A stretch of DNA of 64,000 nucleotides from Chiridota heheva (taxonomy: Eukaryota; Echinodermata; Holothuroidea; Apodida; Chiridotidae). Position 1 is the first letter of the stretch. Each line of letters opens with the position of its first letter. The stretch covers positions 1,920,001 to 1,984,000 of the forward strand of contig JAIGNY010004486.1 in NCBI GenBank assembly GCA_020152595.1, given 5' to 3'. The notes under the pieces are model-generated. The model searched no databases and was not told the origin of the DNA. It saw only the letters and a program-made list of their open reading frames with translations. The translations under genes and the position numbers were made by a program. Below are positions 1 to 24,475 of the stretch, one piece after another.

Positions 1-178
1 GTAGTCATAAGGACGAGAGATTTAGTGGCAAATTCCTATGTTGTAAAATCATACTTTTTCTCAGAGATTATTCTAATCTAATAAATATTTATAAATAAAT
101 ATTGCCATGAGCATACACAGGTCAAGGTGGAACTATATTATTATCATTTCTCTAGAAGTGTTGAAAATTAAGTCAACC

Positions 179-13102
<12,924 letters not shown>

Positions 13103-13200
13103 ATTTTGATAAAGTACAAATTGTTTTTAATCAGTTATTACTCTTGCCTCTTCAGAGCTTTACTTCTCGTTGTGATTATTTCCACAGAGCTTCCTGCCGT

Positions 13201-13207
13201 TTATATA
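13201..13207 (-). promoter_or_regulatory. TATA box of MMP-A
   Basis: TATATAA on the minus strand (inside CCTATATAAAC), 99 nt upstream of the ATG. Transcription would start near 13175, giving a 5' UTR of about 70 nt. Spacing to the ATG is similar to that of the TATA-like box of gene B. Confidence 0.6.
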
Positions 13208-13209
13208 GG

Positions 13210-13593
13210 CTGTAACCTTGTCGTTAAAAGCTTATTCGGAAGTTGAGTTGTTCTTTATTCTTGAAATCCGTAGAAAAACGAACAATATCGGAAACTGTAC
13301 GTCATGCTCCTGATTCGGGATAGAAGTGGGTTCAGTAATGTACGGAGACTTTCAAATGCCATAGAGTACGTTGCACTTTCCATTCACGATGACCTGCCAT
13401 ATGCCTATGGTGACTTAGTGATTCGTACTTGCTACTACTTAGATAAATTTGTTTATGTAGCTATGATTCATTATAATTTTCGTTCAGAATGAACCACAAA
13501 TTAGATACAAACATATTTAATTGAAGTTAACTTTACAATAGAAGCCACCGTATACAATTGATAAGATAAGATAAGTTAAATTTATTTCGTCCA
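13210..13593. other. Upstream flank of MMP-A, no feature seen
   Basis: AT-rich sequence between the MMP-A TATA box and a minisatellite. A 62-codon open frame at 13304 has no recognisable similarity. Proximal promoter elements may lie here, but I cannot assign any. Confidence 0.4.
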
Positions 13594-13998
13594 CAACAAA
13601 AGATGGAAATTTGTCACCCCCAGTAAACAAAAGATGGAAATTTGTCGCCCTCAGCCAACAGAAGATGGAAATTTGTCACCCTCAGTTAACAAGAGATGGA
13701 AATTTGTCACCCTCAGTTAACAAGAGATAGAAATTTGTCACCCTCAGCCAACAAAAGGTGGAAATTTGTCGCCCTCAGTTAATAAAAGATGGAAATTTGT
13801 CGCGCTTAGAAACAAAAGTAGAAATTTGTCGCCCTCAGATTACAAAAAATGGAAATTTGTCGCCCTTAGACAACAAAAGATCAAAATTTGTCGCCCTCAG
13901 CCAACAAAAGATGGAAATTTGTCGCCCTCAGAAAACAAAAGATGACAATTTGTCGCCCTCAGCAAACAAAAGATGGAAATTTGTTGCCCCTAGACGAA
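13594..13998. repeat. About 30-bp minisatellite, about 13 copies
   Basis: Unit CAACAAAAGATGGAAATTTG followed by TCGCCCTCAG, with moderate variation. Begins about 390 bp upstream of the MMP-A TATA box. Confidence 0.93.
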
Positions 13999-14399
13999 AC
14001 GTGTTAAAACAAATTTAAAGTTATATAAAGGGTTAGAGGGGCATGCCATCCTAGGGCCGCGCCTTTTTTAGGATTTCCGAGAAAGGATAAAAAGGACACG
14101 AAAGTACAGCGAAAAGCGCCACACCGGTGTACTTTGATTGTTGTTAATATGAAAAACTGTATAATTCAAATTGATCTCAAATCGGCGCCTCTTGAGTTTG
14201 CAAGGTCGGCGAGATCAAGAAGTCAATTATATCATAAACTCCTTTTCGTGGCGGGCCTTTTTTGGGCGAAATGTCTGGTTCGTATAAAGTGGGCTCTTAG
14301 TCGTAAACTCATTCGTTCAAATTTAAATGCTTGACCGCTCTAAGCAGGTTATTTACATGAGAAATATACGGCGAGGATGGCAAGATTTGAACATAGGAG

Positions 14400-16634
14400 C
14401 AGTGGCGTAGTTGGTCATGTTTCACTGAGGGGACAAGGGCATTTTGGCAGTCCCCCACCAAAACGTTAGGCTCAAAATCAGTGTTTTAAGTCTAGGGGCG
14501 ATACCATGGCTGCATGGTATGGAGTCCAGGTTCCTGGAAGCCCTGCGTGTCACGTGATTTTGCGAGCAGAAAACTGTTTAATATTGTGTCTACCCAAAGG
14601 TTGAAGTCCTGTTTTTCGTGATTCTGATAACAGAAAATTGCTTGAATTAGTATTAAATCCACTGGGCGTCGGAAATCCTGCGCTTTTGGTGATTTTGGTA
14701 GCGGCAATAAATGCTTAAAGAGGGCATGGCATGGTTTTTAAACAGTCAAAACTAGAGGCAATTCTCTCGGAAGCCCTGCGCTGCTTGTGATTTTGGTAGC
14801 AACAAATTGCTTGTATAATTGTGTCAAATCTCTTGACCTATGGGCGAAGCCCTATCACGTCTGGTAGGGATTTTAACAGCAGAAAATTGCTTTCAAATGT
14901 GTCAAATCTTGAAGTCCTGGTAGATGGTAGAGGCCCAGAAGGTAAAGTCCCCAGAAGTCCTACACATTTCTCGTAATTTTGAAAATTTGTTGAAGATTGT
15001 ATCAAGTCTAGGGTGAAGCCCTCGGAAGCCTTGCATTTCTTGCGATCGGGTACTAGAAAATTGCTTAATATTGTGTCAAATCTAGAGTCGAAGTCCTGGT
15101 AGGCGCCGAGGGGGCAAAACCCCCGGGGTATAGCGCTTTTTTAAAGTTGAGCGTTTTTAGGCGTGATTTTAGGTTAGTATCAGAAAAGTGCGTAAAATCG
15201 TGTCAATTCTACAATAAACACCTATAGTTAGTTTAAACTCTTAAAAGGAATATACATTTTTGAACGAATGATCAAATGTAGGACCCTATTGACTACAACT
15301 GTACAATATGTGTTTTAGTTGGGTTTGAGGGATGATTTTCATTTTGTTTATGTAAGAATACAGTTTGGGAGAAAACATTTACAACCTTTGTTTTGTAAAT
15401 GATACAAATTGCAGAAGTTGAGAATAAAAAGTATCTAAAAATATATTCTTAGGACATTTTTGCGCCCCTGTCAGCATTCGGCGCCCTCTCAGAAAGCTTC
15501 ACTGGGGGCGGGCAGTTCCCTTGGTCCCCACCAGCGGCGTGTTGCTGAGGGTTGATAGGGGGCAGAGCCACAGGCCCGAGGCCTTAGGACCCCGATCCAA
15601 AAATTACATTACATTAAATATTGAAAATTTGCCTGATTTTCGGTTAGTAAGAGTTCAAATAATTTTACGTAGAAGCTGGGCTGGATAGGGTCTAGACACC
15701 ATATGTGCGTGGGCGCCTTTATAAAACCTTGTCGTCTTGATTGCATTACATTACTGTAGTTTTCATGGCAACTTGGACGTAAGTGATGTATCCAGCTTTT
15801 GACGCCACAAGGAGTGCCGAAAATACGACTTTTATAATCGGACTTCTACCTAAAAAATGTCCAATACTACTAGTGACTAAACTATCGAACAAACTGACAA
15901 CAAAAGTGAATGATTAAAGCCAATTTGATTAAATGGACGATTTTTGACGACTGAAACAGCGATTTCTAACAAACTTTAGGCCATACAAGTACTATCTGCG
16001 ATCTTTATCTGCAATTTCTAAAAACATATATTTAGTGGAAACTCTTTCAACCAAATTTAGGCAAAATTCTAACAAATGAGGGCATTTTTAAGCATATTCA
16101 GGCTATTTTTTAAGAAGCTTTTGGCGACTTCTATAAGCAAATTTGGGCGAAGGTTTTGCAAAGCTTAATTGAATCAGGGCATTCATTAATCACCTTTGGC
16201 TTATCTCTATCAAAATTTGGGCAACTTAAACAATTTCAATCAAAAAATTTGGACCATTTGTAACCAAAATTAAGCGATTTTTAAAACCAAAATGCAATTT
16301 CTTACTCAAACATGTATAGAAATGTACTATTTTAATATTTCACCATGCAAAACTTACCTACGGAATTCCGCCAAGGAGAGGGCCCACAGAGGTATAGCTA
16401 GGGGGTTTGTTGGTTGACACCCCTTTAGACATAAAAAAAAAGGTCAGATGTAAAAAGAAGGTCTAGAAAGAAATGGTTATAAGTTTGGTAATATGAAGAT
16501 CCTAGAATGGAGTATATAATCCTCCTTGATCCCTGAACCCACATATACTCATGTCACAGTTGATCGTTTCACTAACTTGAGGGGTCCCATTTAACCTTTT
16601 GCCTCGGGTCCCCAGGTAAGTCGTTACGCCACTG
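14400..16634. mobile_element. Possible decayed hAT-like element with degenerate internal repeats
   Basis: Left end CAGTGGCGTAG at 14400; right end TTACGCCACTG at 16624-16634, its inverted match over 10 bp. Between 14470 and 15210 there are degenerate ~90-100-bp tandem units with GGAAGCCCTGCG, GATTTTGGTAGC, GAAAATTGCTT and GTGTCAAATCT. 15950-16300 holds looser repeats built on AAATTTGGGC. No transposase is readable. The flanking 8-mers (CATAGGAG and CCCCCGCC) do not match, so these may be ends of two different insertions. Confidence 0.45.
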
Positions 16635-17338
16635 CCCCCGCCACCACGGCACTGGATAAGAGTAGGCTAAGAGTAGAATATAAATCTTTGGGGAATTATG
16701 CAGAGTATGGTGAAGAATTCACTTTCGTGGAAAACAGTAGCAAACTACAATTTAGAATGAGATGCCAAAAAAAGGTGAAATTCCTGGAAAACGTTACATG
16801 ATCGGCATGATCAGGTTCCACAACGAAACTTATTCCTACTATAAACTATCACCTAATGGTCATAACATTAATGGTATTGATGATATTTGTGATTCCTTTC
16901 AAACTTATTTTACTGATATTGGGCCTATATAAGCTGCCAAGTAGCATTAATGGTAGCACCAATGATCCATTAAATCATTTACCAAATCCAAATTGCTCTT
17001 TCTATTACATGTATGCCACCGATAAACATAAACATCTCCAATGTAAACAAATCCAGCCCAGGTTTTGTTGTTATTTATCCTAAGATCGTTAAGTCTGTCG
17101 CCCATTTCATTTCGAAACCTTTAATTCATGTTATTGTTCTTTCATTGAAGGTATTATTCCATCTAAATTAAAAGTAGCACGTGTCGTCCCTGTCTTTAAA
17201 AGTGGTCAACGTGATATTATCAATAGCTATTGCCCTATTTCTGTTCTACCTTGCTTTTCTACTTTTTAAAAAGCTTGTTCTTAATCGTTCTTTTCTTAAT
17301 GTTAGTTCAATTTTATTTAAGTATCAGTTTGGTTTTCT

Positions 17339-17655
17339 GCCCGGCCAAAGCACAGCCCATGCTATTCTATCACTCGTTGATCATATTATTCATTCGTTAA
17401 AAAACAAATCCCTTACAAGTTACCTGAGGCATTTTTCTAGATCTGCCCGGCCAAAGCACAGCCCATGCTATTCTATCACTCGTTGATCATATTATTCATT
17501 CGTTGAAAAAAAAATTCCTTACAAGTTACCTGAGGCATTTTTCTAGATCTGCCCGGCCAAAGCACAACCCATGCTATTCTATCACTTGTTGATCATATTA
17601 TTCATTCGTTGAAAAACAAATCCCTTACAAGTTACCTGTGGCATTTTTCTAGATC
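17339..17655 (+). repeat. Triplicated 105-107-bp segment inside the retrotransposon RT
   Basis: GCCCGGCCAAAGCACAGCCC recurs at 17339, 17444 and 17551 (with one base change in the third), each followed by the same ~85 bp. The unit covers the LPGQSTAHAILSLVDHI part of the reverse transcriptase, so the triplication arose within the element. Confidence 0.95.
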
Positions 17656-17801
17656 TTTCGAAAGCTTTCAACACACTTGATTACAATTATTAGAAAAACT
17701 TTATAATTATGGCATACGTGGTCCCACGTTATCATGGTTCACTAGTTACCTTTCCGATCGTTTTCAATATGTTACCATCTTAAACTTAAATTCTACTTTT
17801 C

Positions 17802-18288
17802 AGTTCGGGAGCAACCCGAAAAACTGAGTACTTTAAAATACCCAACAAATTGGGTAATTTTATGTATTTCGTCATCGCATGAGCCTACACATTTGACTAG
17901 CCCACACTAAACTTATGGGGTTTCTCATTTTCCGCTCCGAATTGTCCAAAATTTTACTGGATAACCTGAAATTTTGAAGACGGATAGTACATAGATATTC
18001 AAAACTTGTTGCCTCTGCTTTTTCACGGTCGCCTTTTTGAGAAAATCAATCACACATATTATGGGCAGTCTGTTTTGTTCATTTTTTCAAAAAAGCGATG
18101 ATGAATTTTAAAAAGCAGCGGCAAAATTTCAGTGGAATTTTTGACAATCCGGAGCGGAAAATGAGATACCACATATGTTTAGCGTGGGCTAGTCAAATGT
18201 GTAGGCTCATGCGATGACGTAATACACCAAAGTACCCTTTTTTTTTGGCTATTTCAAACTACCCAGTTTTTCAGGTTGCTCTCGGACT
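17802..18288. mobile_element. Foldback element, about 487 bp with ~170-bp inverted arms
   Basis: The left arm starts AGTTCGGGAGCAACCCGAAA; the reverse complement of the right end starts AGTCCGAGAGCAACCTGAAA. Arms stay complementary through CATCGCATGAGCCTACACAT and TTTGACTAGCCCAC to about CCGCTCCGRATTGTC. Non-coding. Inserted in the retrotransposon between the FLDLSKAFN and YIDDF motifs. A partial relative lies at 51093. The target duplication is not clear (T/C-rich on both sides). Confidence 0.88.
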
Positions 18289-19021
18289 ATTTTCCGTAAG
18301 ATTCTATGTGGGGTACTCCACCATAAACCTTTCCTTTTTTTACTTTATATTGATGATTTCCCTTGTGTTAGCTTTAAGTTTAAATTTATATTATACGCAG
18401 ATGACTCCAATATTCTATGTGACAGCTCTGATATCAGATCGTTGGTAAAAACTATAAATAGTGAAATGCCAAATGTATTTATATGGTTTAAATCTAATAA
18501 CTTACATCTCAATGCAAATAAGTCGATCGCTATTCTCATAAAAATTGTATCAATACTTCTAGTTCCTATGTAGTAATAGATAACAAAAATATTTCTTTTT
18601 CTGTATCAACGAATTCTTAGGGGTAATTATTGACAATCATTTATCTTGAAGTAACCATTAAAGCTATGTTTGTGATAAGAAATCAAAAGGTATCGGCATT
18701 ATTTGCCAAGGTAAATATCAGCTTCCACGTAATATTTTGCTTACCATTGATGATAATTTAATATTACCTTACCTCTCTTGCTGCATAACCTGGGGGTTCA
18801 CCTACCATTCCAATATTAAAAAACTCTTCATCCTCTAGAAAAGAGCATTACAAGCCATCTCCGTTTCTTCCTTTATTTTCCCGTCAGCCCCCCTTAGATT
18901 TAAAGACACCTAACATTTGTATTTAATTGATTACCATACCTCTATCTTTATGTTTCATTACCATAAGGGTACCCTTCCAACCATTTTTTCACATGATTAT
19001 TTTGCTTCCAACAGTCATTTC

Positions 19022-20304
19022 CAGAGGCGGCGGAAGATGTTTGAAAAGCACATGATCTGAGGGGCACTTTCCAACTATCGTGTTTCTAGCATGTATCACA
19101 GCATTATAGCTTTATATGGTCCATATAAATATGGTCACCCCTCCCCCTCCTTCCCCCTCCTCGAAAAATTTCTAAACTTTTAGCGGTTGAACATTACTGG
19201 TGACCCATTTTCCCTTCTTATTTTTTAATTTACAGCTTCCAAAATTCAAGATATTGTGGTCCAAAATTCGGTAAAATATAACAATTTTATTGAAATCTAC
19301 AACAATAATTGCTGAATTGGAAAATGTATAGGTCATAAGTCTTGAAATCGGAAGCATTTAGACTCATAGATCATGATCCATTGTATGTTTCATGAATCGG
19401 AATATTTAATGTCTAAAATAATGTGAAAAGCAAAAGGGTCCTTATGGCTGTATGGAGGCAATCATTTTTTTCGCTGCTGAGAATAGCATATGTAACTACA
19501 TTCAGTATAAATTATAGAAATGGCCCAAATTCACACTCAGTCTTAAGTGCATCAGTGGCAAGTGTCCCATTGTATGTTTTCTTTTCTTTTTTGCTAGAAC
19601 TCAAATTAAAGGCGCTCCACGAGCGAAATGTTTCGTGATGTTTGGGTTACTTTCTTCAATCTGTCAATAAAAAGATCATTTATAATAAGCGGTTGTATTT
19701 TGTATATCTGTCAGTCTGTAAAGGGGCACCTTTTAAACTTTACAAAGAAAGTGGGGAGAGGGCACGTCAGTGTATGTCATTACAATGGCCCGGGTGCAAA
19801 TAATAGGTTTGGCCCTGCATGGTCCATTTCAAATATGCCCCAATAATGAAATTTGGGGTGGCTTGCATACTCTAAAAAGGCCCTATTTTAAAGAGTTTGT
19901 AAAAATTATGAGCTGGAAAAGCAAAGGTAGAAAAAGGCGAAGGCTTTTTAAGTAAGAAAAAGTCTAACATTGTCTAATATGTATAAGACTGTTAGGCCCC
20001 AGCTTTGCTCTAGGAAAATTCAGAATAGTGTATGCGCGCAAAGCGCGTGATATTTCACATTTTTAGTCTTTTCAGGACAATATTTGTGTTACTTTGTTTA
20101 ATTACAATTCAGATATATATGAAGGAAAAAGGTTTTCAATGTTTAAAAGAGCATGTTCCTTCTCTAAAAAAGGCACTTGTCGTCTTTGAAAGCCCATTTT
20201 TCCTCAAAAATGGGTACTTTTTCTCTCTAAAAAGGGCACGTTTTAAACTTTTGAGAAAAGTGGGGGCACATGCCCCCTGTGCGCTCCCGGTTCCGCCGCC
20301 TGTG
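19022..20304. mobile_element. Non-autonomous hAT-like DNA transposon, 1283 bp
   Basis: Inverted ends CAGAGGCGGCGGAA and CACAGGCGGCGGAA, flanked by a perfect 8-bp target duplication GTCATTTC (19014-19021 and 20305-20312). Retrotransposon coding similarity resumes right after the right copy. 8-bp duplications and CAGNGGCGG ends fit hAT elements. No transposase frame is readable inside. Confidence 0.88.
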
Positions 20305-20802
20305 GTCATTTCCATACTTAAAATACACGCAATGCCAACGATTTACCAACTCCACTGTACAATTTTGATATCTCTCAACATTTTATAAATTACAAAGACA
20401 TTACTATTTGGATTCCCTACCAAATAATCTTAGAAATTGTTCCACTCTCATGGTTTTTAAAAGTGAATTTTACTGAATCAAATAATTCTAGGAACTAATT
20501 CAATGTATCTTAACTATTGTATTTATTCTTTTCTTTCGTTTTTTTTTGTTTTCTTTTGTTTTCTTTCCTTTTTTGCTTCTAAATAATCTCACCTACAGAC
20601 ACATTTGTGTCTTCTGAGTGCTCCCCAAACCAACTTACTCTACTTTGTAACTATGCCACTTTTGTTGTTGTTATACTTTTGTATTATGGTTTGAAATAAA
20701 AATCGATCAATCAATCAATCGTACATTTTTAAGTAAGCATTGTAAGCTTGTTATAGCCTATATACATAGAATATCACTTTTACTGTTTATCAGTCCAGTC
20801 CA

Positions 20803-21260
20803 CGCTCCCGATTGGGAGATCTCCCGATATTCGAGACATGCGCAGTGACCATGATTTAAATTGTTGCTAATAAGTTCAGCCGTCATTTCTTATTTGTTTG
20901 CTAGTCAAATTCTGTAACTCTAAAGTTGTATACTTTAAGAATTAGATTGGAATTAATACTTCTGAAGAATTTTAGCTAGAGTTGGTGATTAAAACGTTAA
21001 AATCTGCTCTTACAAATTTATTGAAATTGATTTGCAAAGATTACGTTACAATTCCCTGCTGAAAGTCAAACTTGCGCTGGTGAAAATAGAGAAAATAATT
21101 TCATCGTTCTGTTATACCAATAAAATTTGAATATTTCGCATGCATTTTCCTACCTTTGGCTTAAACATATTTTACCGTTATGTATTTGTTTAGAGAGATT
21201 TAAATTTGGAAAGATGCATTGTGGGTTATAATGATAAGAAATCTCCCGATCGGGAGCTTG
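20803..21260. repeat. Hairpin-bearing dispersed repeat, copy 1
   Basis: CTCCCGATTGGGAGATCTCC at 20807 and TCTCCCGATCGGGAGCTTG at 21242. The reverse complement of about 21195-21256 matches 23690-23745 (CCCACAATGCATCT, TCCAAATT). No coding potential. Confidence 0.6.
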
Positions 21261-22859
21261 AATCGGACTGTTTATGCTCTATAACTGACAATGCAGGACG
21301 TGATGTGACGATAGCTAACAAACCCCTATGATTGATTATTTTATATCCGTATATATTTATAAGAGGATTTGACAATTGGTGATTATTATGTGCGATTACG
21401 TAACTAGTAGGCCGCATATTTCAAGCGCTTGACGACATATTTCATCTAAGCATATTCAGCATTCTTACGAAAATTCGTTCGGGGCAAAGTCATCACCAAA
21501 TTAGGGCGATAGTTAAGAAGGTTATCACCAAACTTGGGCAATGTCACAGTTTAATCTTATCTATTCACTTTTTATAGTTTTTTTTCCCGAATAAGTATAG
21601 AAATCGTATGCTGGTATATATCCCGCTATTTACATTTTACTTACGGAATTTCGTCAGGAGGGAAGAACCCCCACCCCCCCATCCCACCTCACCCCCTGCC
21701 TTCCTGAATACGGCCGCCTTATCTTTCTCTTGGTTAGGCAGTCCGGAAGCATGCCTATTTATAGTAACATTTACAACACACGAGAATAGTGAAGTCATGC
21801 AACCATATTATTCAGATGTTGCAATAAAATGTCATCGTTTATAATCTATGTACTTGAAATATTAAAAACCATTGTGTTGAAAAATATTTGAATATTCAAA
21901 ATGGTCGTTTCGCGCTTAAAGGCTAGCTCTATTGTCTATTCTTTCTAATATTTCAAACACGGCGTGGTGAACATATCAAATGGGAGTGGAAAAGTTGTAG
22001 CCATGACAGTAACGAAGTTATTTTCATGAGTTTTAAGTTTTCCCTAACAAAGATATTTTTCCCAAACGTACTTTAAATTTGAAAAATGTAGCATTGCATA
22101 AGGCTTTAACGTTAGGATAGCAAAGGATCATGGGAAATATAACAAAATGGCGGCTTCCAGGTATCAAAATTTTCCCATTTTTAGGAATATTTATGTTCCC
22201 ATTAATAGGCATGCTACCGGACTAGGTGAATAGATTATTCTCTGCAACCAGGCAACAATCTGAAAGACATTTCATTTGAGAAGCTTAATTTATTCAGCAG
22301 AAGTAATGACTCCATAACCTGATGACAAGACAATTTACACCAAAATCTTTCTTTAAACAAGGGTTGTAGTTTTGAGTCATAGATCAAACGATGGGTAGTT
22401 GCACCAGGGACTAAGACCATCAAATGACAACTCCCAAGCTGAACTGAATATACTGGTATAGTCTTGTATTACACATAAACGGCATGCTATCCATGTTGTG
22501 CAAACTCATTTGTATACAATACATAAATACACAAAAATCATTAAAAAAATTCGTAACCACCTGTAATAAAATGTTAGTTTATGCATAAAAAAACTGACAA
22601 TTCAGAAATAGCAAAAGTAATTATACCATGCATATATATTTGTGTTGCTTTGTGACTTAAACCTTCATTCATAGCAACATTTATGTGGCAGTGTGGTAGG
22701 CCTATGCAAGATTTTTCCAGTGGTAAGTGTTTTGACATTGAGAAATTGCAGCTAATTTGACATGATTCCCCAAATGAACTATTAAAGTTCTTGCTTTTCC
22801 CATTGGTGAAAGAACTGGATAAAAGAGCCATTTCTTTACGTTTATATCTTTTACTTAAT
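21261..22859. other. No gene; weak dispersed repeat at 21480-21720
   Basis: AT-rich. 21480-21720 (CACCAAACTTGGGCAATG, CCGCTATTTACATTTTAC) has a diverged relative at about 40865-41040. Nothing else recognised. Confidence 0.4.
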
Positions 22860-23385
22860 TAAAGGAATATTAAGTAAATTTTCTGTTAAGGTCCGTAACT
22901 ATTAACGAAACAATTTGCTGCAAAATCCATCAGACCATGTTGATACCTTATTTAGTTTAAAAGTTATTGCTTGTCAAAGATTTACCCAATGAGTTAAAAA
23001 TTGACCTTGCAGTGTAAAATGTGATGTCTTAAAGGCAGATCCAATGAAATGTCTTATACATATTTCTATAAAACACAAACATATTTTCTTTTATTTCGAT
23101 GATAAGGTACATTGAGCAGATGGGTAAAGCATGTTGCATTTTTGTACTCCATCTCAATGATTTACAATTACTGTTTCTAATAATTTTGAAAGAGGCAATA
23201 ATTTTCAAAGAAATACATAAAAATTGTCTTAAATCTGCCTTTATGACATTATACACTGCAAAGGTCACACTGTTTAAATATTTAAAATGCAAAACGGAAT
23301 AGAATAACCTCATGGTTTTTACACTAATTGTTTCTTAATAGTCCTCTATCATATATGAAATGAAAATTGACGTGAATATTCCTTA
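22860..23385. mobile_element. Foldback MITE (GGAATATT family), copy 1
   Basis: Ends TTAAAGGAATATT and AATATTCCTTAA. Inner inverted arms: GCAGTGTAAAATGTGATGTC / TTAAAGGCAGAT at 23010-23040 against its complement at 23235-23265. Contains ATTTTCAAAGAAATACATAA, also present in the element at 46945. TTAA at both ends suggests a piggyBac-type target, which is not proven. Confidence 0.7.
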
Positions 23386-23649
23386 AAAGCTACACTCAAA
23401 CCAGAAGGCGATGATGAAATGACAGTATATATGGACAGGACAGATGCGAAAATTCCCACTACCTGAGCACCTGCATCTAAAATGGCCTGGTACTAAACAT
23501 AAAATCAAGTTATATTTGAAAATGTGAGTTATTTCATCATGAAGATCTGTCATGAAAAATTTATTTGGGCAAGATTCAAACGCTCTTCTTTTGGCTACTC
23601 TCTTTCAGATTATTTTGGCAGAAGACAATAAAAAACAATGGACTAACAT

Positions 23650-23750
23650 CAGCCCGGTTCGTACCCCTCATCGGGAGAACAGTTTTGTTCTCCCAATCGG
23701 GGATCTTTACAGATGTATCCCACAATGCATCTATCCAAATTCAAAGTTTG
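23650..23750. repeat. Hairpin-bearing dispersed repeat, copy 2
   Basis: GGGAGAACAGTTTTGTTCTCCC is a 9-bp-stem hairpin (about 23670-23691), followed by CCCAATCGGGG. The left flank CGGTTCGTACCC matches the reverse strand of 52845-52862, and the right flank matches 21195-21240 in reverse. Confidence 0.6.
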
Positions 23751-24049
23751 TATAGGAATAACATAAGAATGATATACATTGCGAGTGCGGAGAACTCAAC
23801 CACTGCGAAGGGTTCAAATGTTTCTTCACGATTTGAAATAATGGCATATGATTGATCTTTTCACCGTGCGCTTTTAAAATTCACCGTGCGGTTTTTGAGA
23901 AATTTGAAGAAAAGTGGTGGTTTCTAATTATGTGTTACAGTTAGGCAGTCTCGTTTTAAAAGATTTTCTGAAGAAAAGAACATTTAAAGTTTTGTTCGGA
24001 AATCATTTTTGACTAAAATACCAACATTGTCACAATGTAGATTATTTTA

Positions 24050-24475
24050 TCAATCCTTTCAAAATACCTAAGAATTAACTCAAAAAAGATATTAGATGAG
24101 ATAAATTTATGTTATTATGTCTATATTTGTTCATAAGAGCCTTTCAGAATACCCAAGAATTAACTCAAAAATGTTTGTTACTTGAGCATTTTAGGTTGTT
24201 CAACTATGTTCAAAAGGCCGTTCAGCAGACCAGCAAGTTCAGAATACCCAAGAATTGGCTCCAATAGACTAATAGATGTTAGTTGAGCACTATTTAGGTT
24301 ATTTTGTCGTCTTTTGATAACGCTTTTAGGAATACTCAAAAATTACTCCAATAAATGTGTTAGTTGAGTACTATTTAGGTTATTTTGTCTATATCTTTAC
24401 ATAAGGCCATTCAGAATACCCAAGAATTTCTTCAATAAGTGTATTTGCTGAGCGTTTATTAGGCGTTTTCTCTTT
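24050..24475. repeat. Degenerate ~100-bp tandem repeat, 4-5 units
   Basis: Recurring AGAATACCCAAGAATT, TTAGTTGAGCACTATTTAGG and TTATTTTGTCTATAT blocks with substitutions and indels. No coding role seen. Confidence 0.75.

Larger units (their letters stand above)
16690..20725 (+). mobile_element. Decayed non-LTR retrotransposon, interrupted by two insertions
   Basis: Plus-strand reverse transcriptase pieces in the right order: LKVARVVPVFKSGQ (17166), YQFGFLPGQSTAHAILSLVD (about 17325), FLDLSKAFNTLD (about 17648; the catalytic Asp of FLDLSKAFD is Asn), then YIDDF (about 18348) and LYADDSNILC (about 18388) with the palm Asp pair intact, FLGVIIDNHLS (about 18615), and a C-terminal part resuming after 20312 with NTRNANDLPTPLY. 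The 3' UTR ends in AATAAA and an (ATCA)n tail near 20720. Many frameshifts and stops: a dead copy. Interrupted by a foldback element (17802-18288) and a hAT-like element (19022-20304). Jockey/CR1-group; exact clade uncertain. Confidence 0.85.

Noticed and set aside
17181..17486. 101-codon membrane-like protein
   Set aside because: Chimeric frame across a decayed reverse transcriptase; the hydrophobic look comes from a frameshift.
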